The position numbers and the translations under genes are program-made. A stretch of 64,000 bases of DNA from Synechococcus sp. PCC 6312 (lineage in GTDB: Bacteria; Cyanobacteriota; Cyanobacteriia; Thermosynechococcales; Thermosynechococcaceae): the NCBI RefSeq assembly GCF_000316685.1, contig NC_019680.1, forward strand, positions 3,109,407-3,173,406, in the 5' to 3' direction. The notes under the pieces were generated by a model. The model made no database searches. It saw only the letters and a list, made by a program, of their open reading frames with translations, and was not told the DNA's origin. Position 1 is the stretch's first letter, and every line of letters begins with the position of its first letter. This document shows, piece after piece, positions 18,887 through 28,322 of this stretch.

Positions 18887-19657
18887 ATGGAGACCTTGCC
18901 TGCCGATCTTGCGGAACTGAACAATCATGTGATCCTCTGTGGCTTTGGCTATCTTGGCCGCAGTTTAGCCGAGCAGTTGGCCCAGGCCCAGATCCCCTTT
19001 GTGGTGATTGATGCCAGTGTCGCGAACTTAGAAATTGCCGCAGAAATGGGGTTTCTCACCTATGTGGGCGATGATGTGATGGATGAAACTGAACTATTGG
19101 CAGTGGGCATCAATCGGGCCAGTACCTTAGCGACGGTTTTACCCAATGATGCCAGTAATGTCTTTATTACCCTTACAGCCCGTGGCTTAAATCCCCAGTT
19201 GCAAATTTTAGCGCGGGGAGACTTACCAGAAACTGAGGCCAAACTCCGACTAGCTGGTGCAGATCATGTGATTTTACCGGCCACCATTAGTGCCCACCGG
19301 ATGGTACAACTGATTACCCGCCCAACAATTTTAAACTTTTTAGAAGCACGGGCTGAACGCAGTCATTTGATTGAATTATTAACTCAATTAGAAGTGGAAA
19401 TTGAAGAATTTACCTTACCACCTGATTCCCCCCTAGTTGGCCTCGCCTTAGAAGATTTGGAAGCTAAGGCCAAGGGAATGATGTTAGTGATTGCCCTTCG
19501 CCATCGTAATGATGAGATGCAAACCCACCTCAAACCTGATGATCGCTTGGGGCCAGAAGATACATTAATTACAGTTGGCCGGAAGGAGGAAATTCGACTG
19601 TTCCTCCAACAAAATGCCTATCGCTATCAAATGCGCTACCGGGGACGAAAAATTTGA
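18887..19657 (+). CDS. Soluble TrkA-type RCK protein paired with the channel
   Basis: 256 aa: a TrkA-N Rossmann domain (GFGYLG at 19-24, acidic ligand region VVIDAS) and a TrkA-C domain (~170-240). It has no membrane segment. It is clearly paralogous to the RCK half of the upstream channel; for example LATVLPNDASNVFITLTARG matches LATVLPNDTMNVFITLTARN there. Starting 2 nt after the channel stop, it probably completes the gating ring or regulates it through NAD(H) or nucleotide binding. This is an inference from context. Confidence 0.88.
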   Translation: METLPADLAELNNHVILCGFGYLGRSLAEQLAQAQIPFVVIDASVANLEIAAEMGFLTYVGDDVMDETELLAVGINRASTLATVLPNDASNVFITLTARGLNPQLQILARGDLPETEAKLRLAGADHVILPATISAHRMVQLITRPTILNFLEARAERSHLIELLTQLEVEIEEFTLPPDSPLVGLALEDLEAKAKGMMLVIALRHRNDEMQTHLKPDDRLGPEDTLITVGRKEEIRLFLQQNAYRYQMRYRGRKI

Positions 19658-19696
19658 TAAAATTGGATGATCAGTCATGGGTCAGGGGGTAGTCAA

Positions 19697-19945
19697 TCAA
19701 CCCGGCCAATGGGAGTAATCAAAATCTTGGGACTTAACGGGCTGATTCCCCAGGGATGGTGACTGGGCTTGATTCATCGGGGCATGGATGGTCAGGAGGG
19801 CGCAGAGGAAGCCAAAGCCAATGCCTGTGATTAAGCTCCAAGCATGGGACGCATCTAAAACACAAAGCAATCGCCGCTGACCACTGTAAATCTGGATAGA
19901 CCAACCTAAATCAAGATTTGCCGGTTGCTGATTGACTTTGTGCAT
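19697..19945 (-). CDS. Small single-pass membrane protein, hypothetical
   Basis: 82 aa from the ATG at 19945 (MHKVNQQPANLDLGW), with one hydrophobic segment (~42-60, SLITGIGFGFLCALLTI) and a polar tail. The frame is open to 20044, but that start would overlap the upstream gene. The family is not recognised and no ribosome-binding site supports the start. It lies downstream of the Mo-nitrogenase-C-like gene on the same strand. Confidence 0.45.
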   Translation of the reverse strand: MHKVNQQPANLDLGWSIQIYSGQRRLLCVLDASHAWSLITGIGFGFLCALLTIHAPMNQAQSPSLGNQPVKSQDFDYSHWPG

Positions 19946-20003
19946 AGAAGGCGTGCCTGGACAGAGGGGAGAAGGGCAATTCCAAAACCGTTGTGGGTTG
20001 AGC

Positions 20004-20354
20004 TTAACAGTAGCGATGAATATCTTGATCACACACATCTGCAAGATAGCATAGGGCCCGCAACCTTAAGCTAATGACTTCTTCATAGAAAGGATTGAGT
20101 TTACACAGGGGAGGAATATGAATCCAGAGTCGTCCAAATAGATGAATATCCCGTGCAAATGGACATTGGGCCGGAATCAATTGGCACAATAAATGGGCCT
20201 GGCCGGGATGCTGAATCGTGATGGTATTCAACCATTGGCGAATAGGTTGTAACGGATTGAGAGTCGTTAGGGATGTCTGTACCGATTGGCCGGTCCGAAT
20301 CAATAGGAAATAGATCAGGGTGAAGATCGTTGGCATAGGAAAGCCTCGCATCAT
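20004..20354 (-). CDS. Mo-dependent nitrogenase C-terminal-domain protein (stand-alone)
   Basis: A ~110-116-aa protein that resembles the cyanobacterial Mo-nitro_C family, named from the C-terminus of some nitrogenase-associated proteins. The core runs LQPIRQWLNTITI, HLLCQLIPAQCPFARDI, LFGRLWIHIPPLCKLNPFYE and LRLRALCYLADVCDQDI. Six conserved cysteines suggest a metal- or disulfide-stabilised fold. The function is unknown; the free-standing form occurs in non-diazotrophs as well. The start may be ATG at 20354 or 20336 (MPTIFTLIYFLL). Confidence 0.75.
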   Translation of the reverse strand: MMRGFPMPTIFTLIYFLLIRTGQSVQTSLTTLNPLQPIRQWLNTITIQHPGQAHLLCQLIPAQCPFARDIHLFGRLWIHIPPLCKLNPFYEEVISLRLRALCYLADVCDQDIHRYC

Positions 20355-20594
20355 TCAGGGGGATATATTTAGGTTAACGATAAGCTCAGGCAATTCAAAG
20401 AGATCAAAGATATAAATAATGTTTATGTGATATAAGTCCGACTTAACTCGCTTGTTGGGGGGCTTTGTAGTTCAGTTCGATTGAATCGGTTTAGGAACAG
20501 TGCAGAAAAATTAAGCATTTTAAACGGCCAGGCCTGGTGAGTCCCATATTCAGGGGATTGTGTCATGATTGTCGTGATCGTAGAAATCTCCGCT

Positions 20595-21491
20595 ATGCCT
20601 GCTATGAATCGCCCGATTGGGTTTGCCTTTGCCCTCTGTCTGGGTTGCTGGGGAGTCTCCTTAGCTCCATCTTTGGCTCAAACCCAGGCCGCCCCGCCCC
20701 CCAGTACCAGTCAAACTTCTCCCGCAGGGATTCTCCGGGCTGCTGCTGACTATTTGAAAACCAAGCCTGCCTTTACCTTTACCAATCAAATTACCTACGA
20801 TAATGTTCTTTCTGGGGGGGATAAGGTTACCTATCACGCCACCCAGACGGTCTCTGTCCAACGCAATAACCGACTCCGGGCTAGTTATGATGGGGATTTC
20901 CAAAGGACGGAGATTTTCTACAACGGCACCATGTTCACCTGGTTGGATGTGGATCAAAAGATGTATTACCAGGCCCCGGCTCCCAATAATTTGGATGATC
21001 TCGTCGCCAGCCTGACAACCCGCAGCAGTAGCCCGATACCGATGGCAGCCTTTGTCACTTCCGATGCTTTTTCGGCCTACGATCCCCAGAATTTTACCAG
21101 TCGCTATTTGGGGTTGAGTACGGTCAATGGCCAACCCTGCCATAACATCTTAGTCACTGGGCCAGAGTCAAACTGGCAAATTTGGGTTAGCACCAGTGAT
21201 CAACCCCTCGTCCAAAAAGTTGCGATTACCTACAAAACCTTACCGGGCGCACCCCAATATACGGCTGAATTTACCCGTTGGCAGTTTCCCCCCAGTCAGC
21301 CCGCCCAGTTATTCCAGTTTACCCCTCCTGCCAATGCCGTGGCGATTCAAGCTGAGTCGGCTGTCCTGAGAACTCCCTTACCCCAAGGCTTAAGCTTACC
21401 CGATGGTTTGACCCCGCCCCCGCCCAGCAATGATACCGGGGGGACTAATCTGAACCTGCCAGGTGGACTCACACCGCCGAAACTGCCCTAA
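20595..21491 (+). CDS. DUF2092 exported protein
   Basis: ~298 aa starting MPAMNRPIGFAFAL (the frame is open 10 codons further). The signal peptide probably ends near SLAQ. The central region, with the segments TQTVSVQRNNRLRASYDGDF, FYNGTMFTWLDVDQKMYYQA and GQPCHNILVTGPESNWQIWV, fits DUF2092, a periplasmic LolA-like beta fold possibly carrying lipids. The tail is Pro/Gly-rich. It is followed 12 nt later by an RDD membrane protein, so the two are likely co-transcribed. Confidence 0.78.
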   Translation: MPAMNRPIGFAFALCLGCWGVSLAPSLAQTQAAPPPSTSQTSPAGILRAAADYLKTKPAFTFTNQITYDNVLSGGDKVTYHATQTVSVQRNNRLRASYDGDFQRTEIFYNGTMFTWLDVDQKMYYQAPAPNNLDDLVASLTTRSSSPIPMAAFVTSDAFSAYDPQNFTSRYLGLSTVNGQPCHNILVTGPESNWQIWVSTSDQPLVQKVAITYKTLPGAPQYTAEFTRWQFPPSQPAQLFQFTPPANAVAIQAESAVLRTPLPQGLSLPDGLTPPPPSNDTGGTNLNLPGGLTPPKLP

Positions 21492-21503
21492 TTTGTTTGG
21501 GTC

Positions 21504-23255
21504 ATGATGCGTCCTCAATCTCGTCCAGCCCGCTCCCTTGCCAGTGGGACTATCATCACCATTGCCTTGCAAATCTACCGCCAGGCCGGGAATCGCTATT
21601 TTCTCATTAGTTTGATTGCCCATGCTTGGTTTTTCCTGATTGGCCTTGGCCTGGTGGTGGGGGGACTCCTGTTGGGCGTTGTCGGAGCCGTGTTGATTGG
21701 GAGTACTCAGGGTAACTTCGGCCCAGTCTTGGGGCTATTGATTTTGCTGTTGGGATTGGGGTTGCCTTTGTTTGGCTTTGGCCTCGCTCGCTTTACTGCC
21801 AGTGGAGGTCTTTTGTCGCGGTTGATGTTCAATGTCCTCCGGGACTCCACCGAAGATGAAGCAGAGGTGCGGCGATCTATTTATCCCCGGCTCTGGTCTT
21901 ATCTCTGGACGGTCTTGGGGACAGGCTTGATTCTCTTGTTCATTTACCTGGCCTGGGGGGCGTTTGGTTATTTGCTCTACTTAGGCTTCTGGCCCCTGAT
22001 CAACAGCCTCGATTGGGGCAATATGAGCGAGGCCTGGCGGACGGCCTTAATCCTGATCATTCTTTTACTAGTGTTGGGGGTTATTCTAGTCGCCATGGTG
22101 ACGGTCTCCTATGTGGCGGCTCGGTTGTCCTTAGTGGATGCCATTTTAGCCATTGAACCGGAACTCACCACAATACAGGCCATTCAGCGCAGTTGGCGAT
22201 TAACCCAGGGCCAGGCCTGGCATACCCTGACTGTGTTTTTTATTGCCTCCATTTTGGTCATCCCCGCCAACTTGGCCGCCAGTCTTATCAATGCGGTCAT
22301 AGTCATCCCCGTTGCTGGCTTCTTTGCGGCGGTGTTATTACTGCCCATTTGGCAAGGGATTAAAGCTGTCATGTATTACGACTTGCGCGTCCGAAATGAA
22401 GGCCTGAGTTTTCGCCTCCAGGAAACAATCCCCTCCCCAATGCGCTTTATGCGGCGAGTGATTTTACAAACCCCCGAAAGTATTGAGTTGGATTTTGCCC
22501 TAGCCGGAATTGGCAGTCGGGCCCTGGCCTGGGTGGTGGATCAGGTTATTCTCTATGTGGGGTTATCTATCTTAGCCATTGTTGTCGGCTATCTCTATTT
22601 CTATGGGATTTATCCGTTTTTACTGGAGCAATTTCCCAACGGTGATCAGTCCTATAACCTCTGGGCCTTGGGACTTTATTTACTAATTAATTACTTTATT
22701 TACAACGGCTATTACATTTATTTTGAATCGGCCTGGCAGGGACAAACCCCCGGAAAACGTTTAGCAGAGATTCGGGTTGTTCAGGATAATGGCAAACCCA
22801 TTAGCCTGCGAGAAGCGGCCCTGCGAAGTTTTTTACAAACTATAGATATTCCTTTCTTCGGAATTGGCGTGTTTTTGGTGGCTCTGACCCCTGCAGAAAA
22901 GCGCTTGGGGGATATGGTGGCCGGCACCCTCGTGATTCAGGATGAACAGGCCACTCGGAATGCTCCCACTGGACAAACAGTTTCACTCGTTGCAAGGGAA
23001 TTGGCCCCGCTCATCCAGAATTTACCAGGCCTGGGGGAACTCCAACCGGATCACTATCTGCTCGTTCGTAACTTTTTGCTGAACCGCCAACAGCTTAAGC
23101 CAGCCGGCCGCTTTGAAACGAGTCAACGCTTACACCGCAGTCTCCAAGAACTTCTTTTTGTTCAGGAAGATATACCTTTTGAACTGGCTCAGGCTAATGC
23201 CGAAGAGTTTATTGAGGCGGTTTATCTGGCTTACCGACAGCAGCAAAACAGCTAG
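21504..23255 (+). CDS. Large membrane protein with C-terminal RDD domain
   Basis: 583 aa. The N-terminal half has about six hydrophobic segments (30-70, 72-105, 135-170, 178-205, 240-290) in a bundle of unknown function. From ~322 an RDD domain follows: ELDFALAGIGSRALAWVVDQ, then QGQTPGKRLAEIRVVQDNGK, then PAEKRLGDMVAGTLVI. The last ~100 residues are soluble and helical. RDD proteins are implicated in small-solute or ion transport, but the substrate is unknown. It sits 12 nt after the DUF2092 gene. Confidence 0.85.
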   Translation: MMRPQSRPARSLASGTIITIALQIYRQAGNRYFLISLIAHAWFFLIGLGLVVGGLLLGVVGAVLIGSTQGNFGPVLGLLILLLGLGLPLFGFGLARFTASGGLLSRLMFNVLRDSTEDEAEVRRSIYPRLWSYLWTVLGTGLILLFIYLAWGAFGYLLYLGFWPLINSLDWGNMSEAWRTALILIILLLVLGVILVAMVTVSYVAARLSLVDAILAIEPELTTIQAIQRSWRLTQGQAWHTLTVFFIASILVIPANLAASLINAVIVIPVAGFFAAVLLLPIWQGIKAVMYYDLRVRNEGLSFRLQETIPSPMRFMRRVILQTPESIELDFALAGIGSRALAWVVDQVILYVGLSILAIVVGYLYFYGIYPFLLEQFPNGDQSYNLWALGLYLLINYFIYNGYYIYFESAWQGQTPGKRLAEIRVVQDNGKPISLREAALRSFLQTIDIPFFGIGVFLVALTPAEKRLGDMVAGTLVIQDEQATRNAPTGQTVSLVARELAPLIQNLPGLGELQPDHYLLVRNFLLNRQQLKPAGRFETSQRLHRSLQELLFVQEDIPFELAQANAEEFIEAVYLAYRQQQNS

Positions 23256-23671
23256 GGTCGGGACTTAACCTTAATCTCGGCCCCATCCTCAGTATTCCCT
23301 GGAGATTGAATTAACGGTGCTTAGAAAACCGCTTCAGGATGACTTGATCATCTATAGCAATTGCAGCTGATTTTAGAACTCTATGAAGCCGTAAATCCCG
23401 TACCGTCAAGGTTTTGTACTTCAGAAATTATTTAGGATTGCTGTATTGGTCGGAAAGCTGTATCTAATAGGATTAAAGGCCGTATGGAGTGAATATCAAA
23501 TCTCTATCTATCCATCTCTGAGGGGTTAGAGCTAAACACTTCGATCAAAACCATTCAGGTGATCGACAACTCAGTACCTTGTCAACTTGGCTTGATTGCC
23601 CCCCCCATACTCATTCGAGTCTCGCATCTCTGGGGAATATAATGGGCTTGTCTTGATTCGTGGTTATCCCC
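23256..23671. other. Intergenic stretch carrying a possible MITE
   Basis: No gene seen. It contains the imperfect inverted repeat described at 23353-23445 and presumably the promoter of the peptide-binding lipoprotein gene. Confidence 0.4.
23353..23445. mobile_element. Possible 93-bp MITE (IS630/Tc1-like ends)
   Basis: TATAGCAAT at 23353-23361 and ATTGCTGTA at 23437-23445 form terminal inverted repeats matching at 8 of 9 positions, each ending in TA, the duplicated target of IS630-type elements. No coding capacity lies between. The right end (TACAGCAATCCTAAAT on the other strand) resembles ends I associate with cyanobacterial IS630 relics. Only one copy was noticed in this window. Confidence 0.35.
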
Positions 23672-25393
23672 ATGCGTGTGTGGGCTGTGATTCTGAGTTT
23701 TTGGGTAGGTCTGGGATTGACAGGATGTAACCTAGATGGACTCAGGAACCAAACAGCACAAGTTCCCCAACTCATTGCCAGTATCACGGTTGACCCTAAG
23801 ACGTTTAACTATCCCCTGAATGAGGAGTCCCCCAACGTTTTTGGGTTTATCTATGAAGGGTTGATTACTGAAAATGGTGTTACTGGTGAACTGGAGCCCG
23901 CCTTGGCAGAATCTTGGGAATTAACTCCCGATAATCTAAGCATTATTTACACCCTCCGCCCAAACCTGAAATGGTCAGATGGCACCCCCTTAAGCACTGC
24001 GGACGTTGTTTTTACCTATAACGAAATTTATCTTAATCCGAAAATTCCCAGTAGTACGATAGATATTCTTCGGGTTGGTCAAAATAAACAATTACCAACA
24101 GTCCAGGCCTTGGATGCGCGGCGGGTCAAGTTTAGTTTGCCGGAACCTTTTGCTCCCTTTTTTCGGACATCTGGCCTGCCAATCTTGCCGGAGCACAGTT
24201 TGGCCGAGGGAGTGAGAACCCTGGATCGGGCCGGCCATCCCAAATTTTTGTCCATGTGGGGAACGCAAACCGATCCCAAACTAATTATTACTAATGGCCC
24301 GTTTACGATTGAGAGCTACACCACCAATCAACGGATCATTTTCCGGCGTAATCCCTACTATTGGCATCAACCCCAACCCTATCTAGAGCGGTTCGTTTGG
24401 CAAATTGTGGATTCTACGGATACGGCACTCATTCAATTTCGCTCGCGGGGCCTGGATGTCTTAGAGGTCGCTCCCATGAATTTTTCGCTCCTTAAACGGG
24501 AAGAGACGAGCGGTAATTTTCGCATCTATAACGGCGGCCCAGCTTCCGGGGTGACATTTTTATCATTCAATCAAAATAAAGGCCGCCGTAACGGTCAACC
24601 CCTTGTGGATCCGATTAAGTCCGCCTGGTTTAACTCAATTCCCTTCCGCCAGGCCGTGGCCTATGCCATTGACCGCCAAACCATGATCAATAACCTCTAT
24701 CGGGGCCTGGGCGCGACTCAAAATTCTCCCCTATCTGTCCAAAGTCCCTACTATCTCTCTCCCAAAGCGGGCCTGAAGGTCTATGATTTCGACCCAGACC
24801 AATCTAGAAAACTTTTGGCAGAAGCGGGTTTTAGTTGGAATCGTCAAAACCAATTACTAGATCCCAAGGGACACCGCGTCCAGTTTACGCTGCTTTCAAC
24901 CACGGGCAGTCCGGTGCGTGAGGCGATCAGTGCTCAAATTAAACAAAATCTGGCTGCGATTGGTATCCAGGCCGACCTCACTTTTATCAGCTTTAGCACC
25001 TTGGTTGAAAAACTATCCAACAGTTACGATTGGGACGCTTACATTGGCGGATTTACGGGGGGGGTAGAACCCAATAATGGCTTTAGCATCTGGTCTCCCA
25101 GTGGGCGATTGCACGTTTTTAATCAGGCAGATGCGGCTTTAAGGGGGCGAGAAGTCCAGGCCTGGGAGCAACGGATTGGAGACTTATACATTCAAGGGGC
25201 GCAGGAACTGAATGAAGACCGCCGTAAAGAAATTTACTTTGAAACTCAACAAATTACCCAGGCCAATGTCCCGTTTATCTATCTCGTTAATCCCCTCACA
25301 CTGGCCGCTTTTCGCAATACGATTGAAGGTGCTGAACCCACTGGGCTGGGGGGGACGCTTTGGAATATTGCCGAATTAAAACAGGTCAACTGA
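23672..25393 (+). CDS. ABC-transporter peptide/solute-binding lipoprotein (SBP family 5)
   Basis: ~573 aa. The ATG at 23672 gives MRVWAVILSFWVGLGLTGC, with lipobox LTGC and lipidated Cys19; the GTG at 23660 would add four residues. The mature protein follows the DppA/OppA pattern: PALAESWELTPDNLSIIYTL, LRPNLKWSDGTPLSTADVVF, and FRQAVAYAIDRQTMINNLYR. It binds oligopeptides or a related solute in the periplasm. No permease or ATPase gene lies next to it, so its partners are elsewhere. Confidence 0.92.
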   Translation: MRVWAVILSFWVGLGLTGCNLDGLRNQTAQVPQLIASITVDPKTFNYPLNEESPNVFGFIYEGLITENGVTGELEPALAESWELTPDNLSIIYTLRPNLKWSDGTPLSTADVVFTYNEIYLNPKIPSSTIDILRVGQNKQLPTVQALDARRVKFSLPEPFAPFFRTSGLPILPEHSLAEGVRTLDRAGHPKFLSMWGTQTDPKLIITNGPFTIESYTTNQRIIFRRNPYYWHQPQPYLERFVWQIVDSTDTALIQFRSRGLDVLEVAPMNFSLLKREETSGNFRIYNGGPASGVTFLSFNQNKGRRNGQPLVDPIKSAWFNSIPFRQAVAYAIDRQTMINNLYRGLGATQNSPLSVQSPYYLSPKAGLKVYDFDPDQSRKLLAEAGFSWNRQNQLLDPKGHRVQFTLLSTTGSPVREAISAQIKQNLAAIGIQADLTFISFSTLVEKLSNSYDWDAYIGGFTGGVEPNNGFSIWSPSGRLHVFNQADAALRGREVQAWEQRIGDLYIQGAQELNEDRRKEIYFETQQITQANVPFIYLVNPLTLAAFRNTIEGAEPTGLGGTLWNIAELKQVN

Positions 25394-25437
25394 AGGGATC
25401 AGGTCGGGTCGCAATCGGCGGATTATGACAGCCCCAC

Positions 25438-25935
25438 TTACATCCCAATCACATATTTACGCCACTCTTGATGGGTGCCACTCCGTAAATGCTTAGTCAC
25501 TTCAAAATAAAGGCTACTAAAGGGACGGCGTGGAGTTTGGTTAAGAGGCATATTGGCTTCCCGAGGAGTCCGGCTACCTTTGCGCACATTACAGCGAACA
25601 CAGGCCGTGACAATGTTTTCCCAGGTGTCTCCCCCCCCGCGAGAGCGCGGAATAATGTGATCCAAGGTCAACTCATCGCCGCTATAGCCACAATATTGGC
25701 AGGCATGACCATCTCGGTGAAGGATGTTACGCCTCGTTAGGGGAATTTCCTTGTAGGGCATCGTGACGTAATGACGCAGCCGAATGACGGTCGGGAGGGG
25801 GAAATCGTTATAGATCAACTTGCCATTATGCTCTACCTGTTCTGCTTTGCCCTTGATCAAAAGCACAATCGCCCGCTGCCAGCTCGTAATATTGAGCGGC
25901 TCATAGGATGCATTTAGAACCAGAACTTTCCCCAT
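25438..25935 (-). CDS. HNH endonuclease family protein
   Basis: 165 aa from MGKVLVLNASYEPLNITSWQ (ATG at 25935; nine extra codons are open upstream). Zinc-knuckle cysteines C79/C82 (CQYC) and C112/C115 (CVRC) frame the HNH core: D92-H93 (LTLDHIIPRSRGG) and N107 (WENIV). This HNH family is widespread in cyanobacteria as a stand-alone gene; the natural substrate is unknown. No intron, intein or phage context is present. Confidence 0.88.
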   Translation of the reverse strand: MGKVLVLNASYEPLNITSWQRAIVLLIKGKAEQVEHNGKLIYNDFPLPTVIRLRHYVTMPYKEIPLTRRNILHRDGHACQYCGYSGDELTLDHIIPRSRGGGDTWENIVTACVRCNVRKGSRTPREANMPLNQTPRRPFSSLYFEVTKHLRSGTHQEWRKYVIGM

Positions 25936-26109
25936 ATGGCTGTAGAGCAGGGATTCCCACAAATGCTAACATAGCAAGCCAGGAAATCTAGTAATTAGGC
26001 TGCATGGGACAACCTAGTGTACCGTAATCCTAGCAATGTCTAATCTAACTCAAGAATGATGTTGAGTCTGGCATTGGCTTGCAAGCGGTGTGGGTGAGGA
26101 TGTTGGGAG

Positions 26110-27261
26110 ATGTTGAGCCAAGAACGATTATCTGTTGCCCAAGAATGCCAACGGGCCTGGGTTGAGGTTGATTTAACGGCCCTTGCCCATAATGCCCGCC
26201 GAATTAAGCGGTTATTGCAAGCCCCAACTGAGTTAATGGCGGTTGTTAAAGCCGATGCCTATGGTCATGGTGCGAGTTTAGTCACCCCCACCTTATTAGA
26301 CAATGGGGTGGATTGGTTAGGAGTGGCCACTGTGCCCGAGGGAATTGAATTACGCAAACAGGGTATTCAAGTCCCTATTTTGGTTCTTGGAGCGGTTAAT
26401 ACCCCAGCCCTAGTTCGAGCTATTGCCCAATGGCAATTACAGCCCACTTTGTCCTCTCCTAAGCAAGCTCTGATCTTTTCCCGACATTTGGATGATGCCC
26501 CCCATCCCTTGCCAGTCCATTTAATGTTGGATACTGGGATGGCCCGTTTGGGTTGCCCCTGGGAGCAGGGCCTGGAGTTTATTCAATTTGTCCGGGGTTT
26601 ACCGAATCTCCAAGTTGCCAGTATTTACTCCCACTTTGCCGGTGCCGATGCCCTAGACCCCACGTTGATGCAAGTTCAGCATCACCAATTTCAGAGCGTC
26701 ATTCACCAGGCCCAGGTTAATGGTATTCCTATTCCCCGCCTCCACTTGGCCAACTCCGCCGCCACCTTGCGGGATCAGACCGTTCATTACGATTTAGTCC
26801 GAGTTGGCCTGGCCTTGTATGGACTTTATCCAGCCCCGCATCTGGCCCATCAGCTTAAACTACGACCCGTCTTACAAGTCCGGGCCCGCATTACCTTGAT
26901 TAAATCTCTAGCCGCCGGAGCCGGAGTCAGTTACGGCCATCAATTTATTGCTCCCCAGCCCATGCGGATCGCAGTCGTAGCCATTGGTTATGCCGATGGA
27001 GTCCCACGCCGCCTGTCGAATCAAATGACCGTGATTGTTCGTGGACAACGAGTGCAGCAGATTGGGGCGATTACGATGGATCAGTTAATGATCGATATTT
27101 CCAACTTGCCGGATGTTCAAGAGGGAGAAGTTGTGACTCTGTTAGGTGAGGATGGTCACGAAGAAATTACTGTGGATAGCTGGGCTGATACCCTGGGGAC
27201 AATTTCCTGGGAAATTCTTTGCGGGTTTAAACATCGTCTACCGCGTATCCCGGTTGATTAG
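26110..27261 (+). CDS. alr: Alanine racemase
   Basis: PLP enzyme converting L- to D-alanine for peptidoglycan. It has 383 aa, the normal length. PLP-binding K47 lies in AVVKADAYGHG and the catalytic Tyr275 in GAGVSYGHQF. The C-terminal beta domain carries IAVVAIGYADGVPRRLSNQ and GAITMDQLMIDIS. A GGGA lies just upstream of the ATG. Cytoplasmic; an isolated gene. Confidence 0.97.
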   Translation: MLSQERLSVAQECQRAWVEVDLTALAHNARRIKRLLQAPTELMAVVKADAYGHGASLVTPTLLDNGVDWLGVATVPEGIELRKQGIQVPILVLGAVNTPALVRAIAQWQLQPTLSSPKQALIFSRHLDDAPHPLPVHLMLDTGMARLGCPWEQGLEFIQFVRGLPNLQVASIYSHFAGADALDPTLMQVQHHQFQSVIHQAQVNGIPIPRLHLANSAATLRDQTVHYDLVRVGLALYGLYPAPHLAHQLKLRPVLQVRARITLIKSLAAGAGVSYGHQFIAPQPMRIAVVAIGYADGVPRRLSNQMTVIVRGQRVQQIGAITMDQLMIDISNLPDVQEGEVVTLLGEDGHEEITVDSWADTLGTISWEILCGFKHRLPRIPVD

Positions 27262-27308
27262 TCCAAAAAGGAATAGACCGAAGCAGAGCAACGAGCGTTG
27301 TTGAGCAA

Positions 27309-27536
27309 TTATCCACCAAAGCCATTCAGGATTTTGCTGAGGGTATCAAGAAAGCGACTACCCCAAAGCTGATACATCATCATTATTGAAAAAACGACCA
27401 TGCCTGCAACGATGAAATGTGAGACATTCAGTTGACTCAAATCACTTAAGGAGATAGGGATAGAGACAATGAAAATGCCAATGACCATTCCGATCAGCGT
27501 CCGTTGGGCTAAATCCACAGAGTTAGGCTTCTTCAT
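27309..27536 (-). CDS. Small two-TM membrane protein
   Basis: 75 aa from the ATG at 27536 ([20 protein letters not shown]). Two hydrophobic segments (~13-30 and ~40-58) are followed by a short amphipathic end. The frame is open upstream only within msrA. The start overlaps the last 14 nt of msrA, so the two are probably translationally coupled. The family is unknown; co-expression with msrA could mean a link to oxidative damage, but that is a guess. Confidence 0.65.
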   Translation of the reverse strand: MKKPNSVDLAQRTLIGMVIGIFIVSIPISLSDLSQLNVSHFIVAGMVVFSIMMMYQLWGSRFLDTLSKILNGFGG

Positions 27537-28167
27537 AACACACCCCCGTTCCGCCCAAGCCGCAGTAGCCATTAGGATTTTTGGCCAGGTATTGTTGATG
27601 ATAGGCTTCGGCAAAGTAAAAAGTAGGGGCAGCCAAAATTTCGGTGGTAATTTTGCCTTTGCGAGTGGCATCTAAAGCACGTTGATACTGTTGCAAAGAC
27701 TGTTCCGCAACCTGGCGTTGGGATTCATTGAAGATATAAATTCCTGAGCGATACTGGGTGCCAACATCATTTCCTTGGCGCATTCCTTGGGTCGGGTTGT
27801 GACTTTCCCAAAACACTTTCAGAAGAGTTTGGTAAGAGACTTGGCCTGGATCATAGACCACTTGCACGACTTCATTATGGCCCGTCATCCCCGTACAGAC
27901 TTCTTGATAGGTGGGATTAGGGGTGACCCCAGCTGCATAGCCGACCGCTGTAACATAAACTCCCGGAATTTGCCAGAATTTGCGCTCTGCGCCCCAAAAG
28001 CATCCCAGGCCAAACAGAGCAATCTCCATCTCTGGGGGATAAGGGGGAGCCAGGGGGTTGCCGTTGACATAATGAGTTGCGGGAATCGGGATGGGCTGAC
28101 TCCGGCCGGGAAAGGCTTCCTCTAGAGTGGGGAGAGTTAATTTCTTACCAAGACCAAACAATGCCAT
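27523..28167 (-). CDS. msrA: Peptide methionine sulfoxide reductase A
   Basis: Reduces methionine-S-sulfoxide in proteins, using thioredoxin. Catalytic Cys56 is in [12 protein letters not shown] and the resolving cysteines are in the tail [16 protein letters not shown]. The motif [20 protein letters not shown] and [19 protein letters not shown] are standard. The ATG at 28167 is chosen because GAGGTGG lies at proper spacing before it; a GTG two codons upstream would overlap that site. An N-terminal extension of ~45 residues precedes the catalytic domain. Confidence 0.95.
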   Translation of the reverse strand: MALFGLGKKLTLPTLEEAFPGRSQPIPIPATHYVNGNPLAPPYPPEMEIALFGLGCFWGAERKFWQIPGVYVTAVGYAAGVTPNPTYQEVCTGMTGHNEVVQVVYDPGQVSYQTLLKVFWESHNPTQGMRQGNDVGTQYRSGIYIFNESQRQVAEQSLQQYQRALDATRKGKITTEILAAPTFYFAEAYHQQYLAKNPNGYCGLGGTGVCYEEA

Positions 28168-28322
28168 AACCACCTCTAGCTAATTGAAAAGTTTTGAGAT
28201 TTCCGGGGGACTGTATAGCTTAATTTATTGTAACAGTTGCTTCCAAGCCTGGGGTATAAAGCATGCACGGACAAGAAAAGCATCCTAGCCCGATCAACGT
28301 TCTCCCGATACCGCCTGAGCAA

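Noticed and set aside
27289-27302. Hairpin CAACGAGCGTTG after alr considered as a terminator
   Set aside because: The stem is five base pairs and no T-run follows in either direction.
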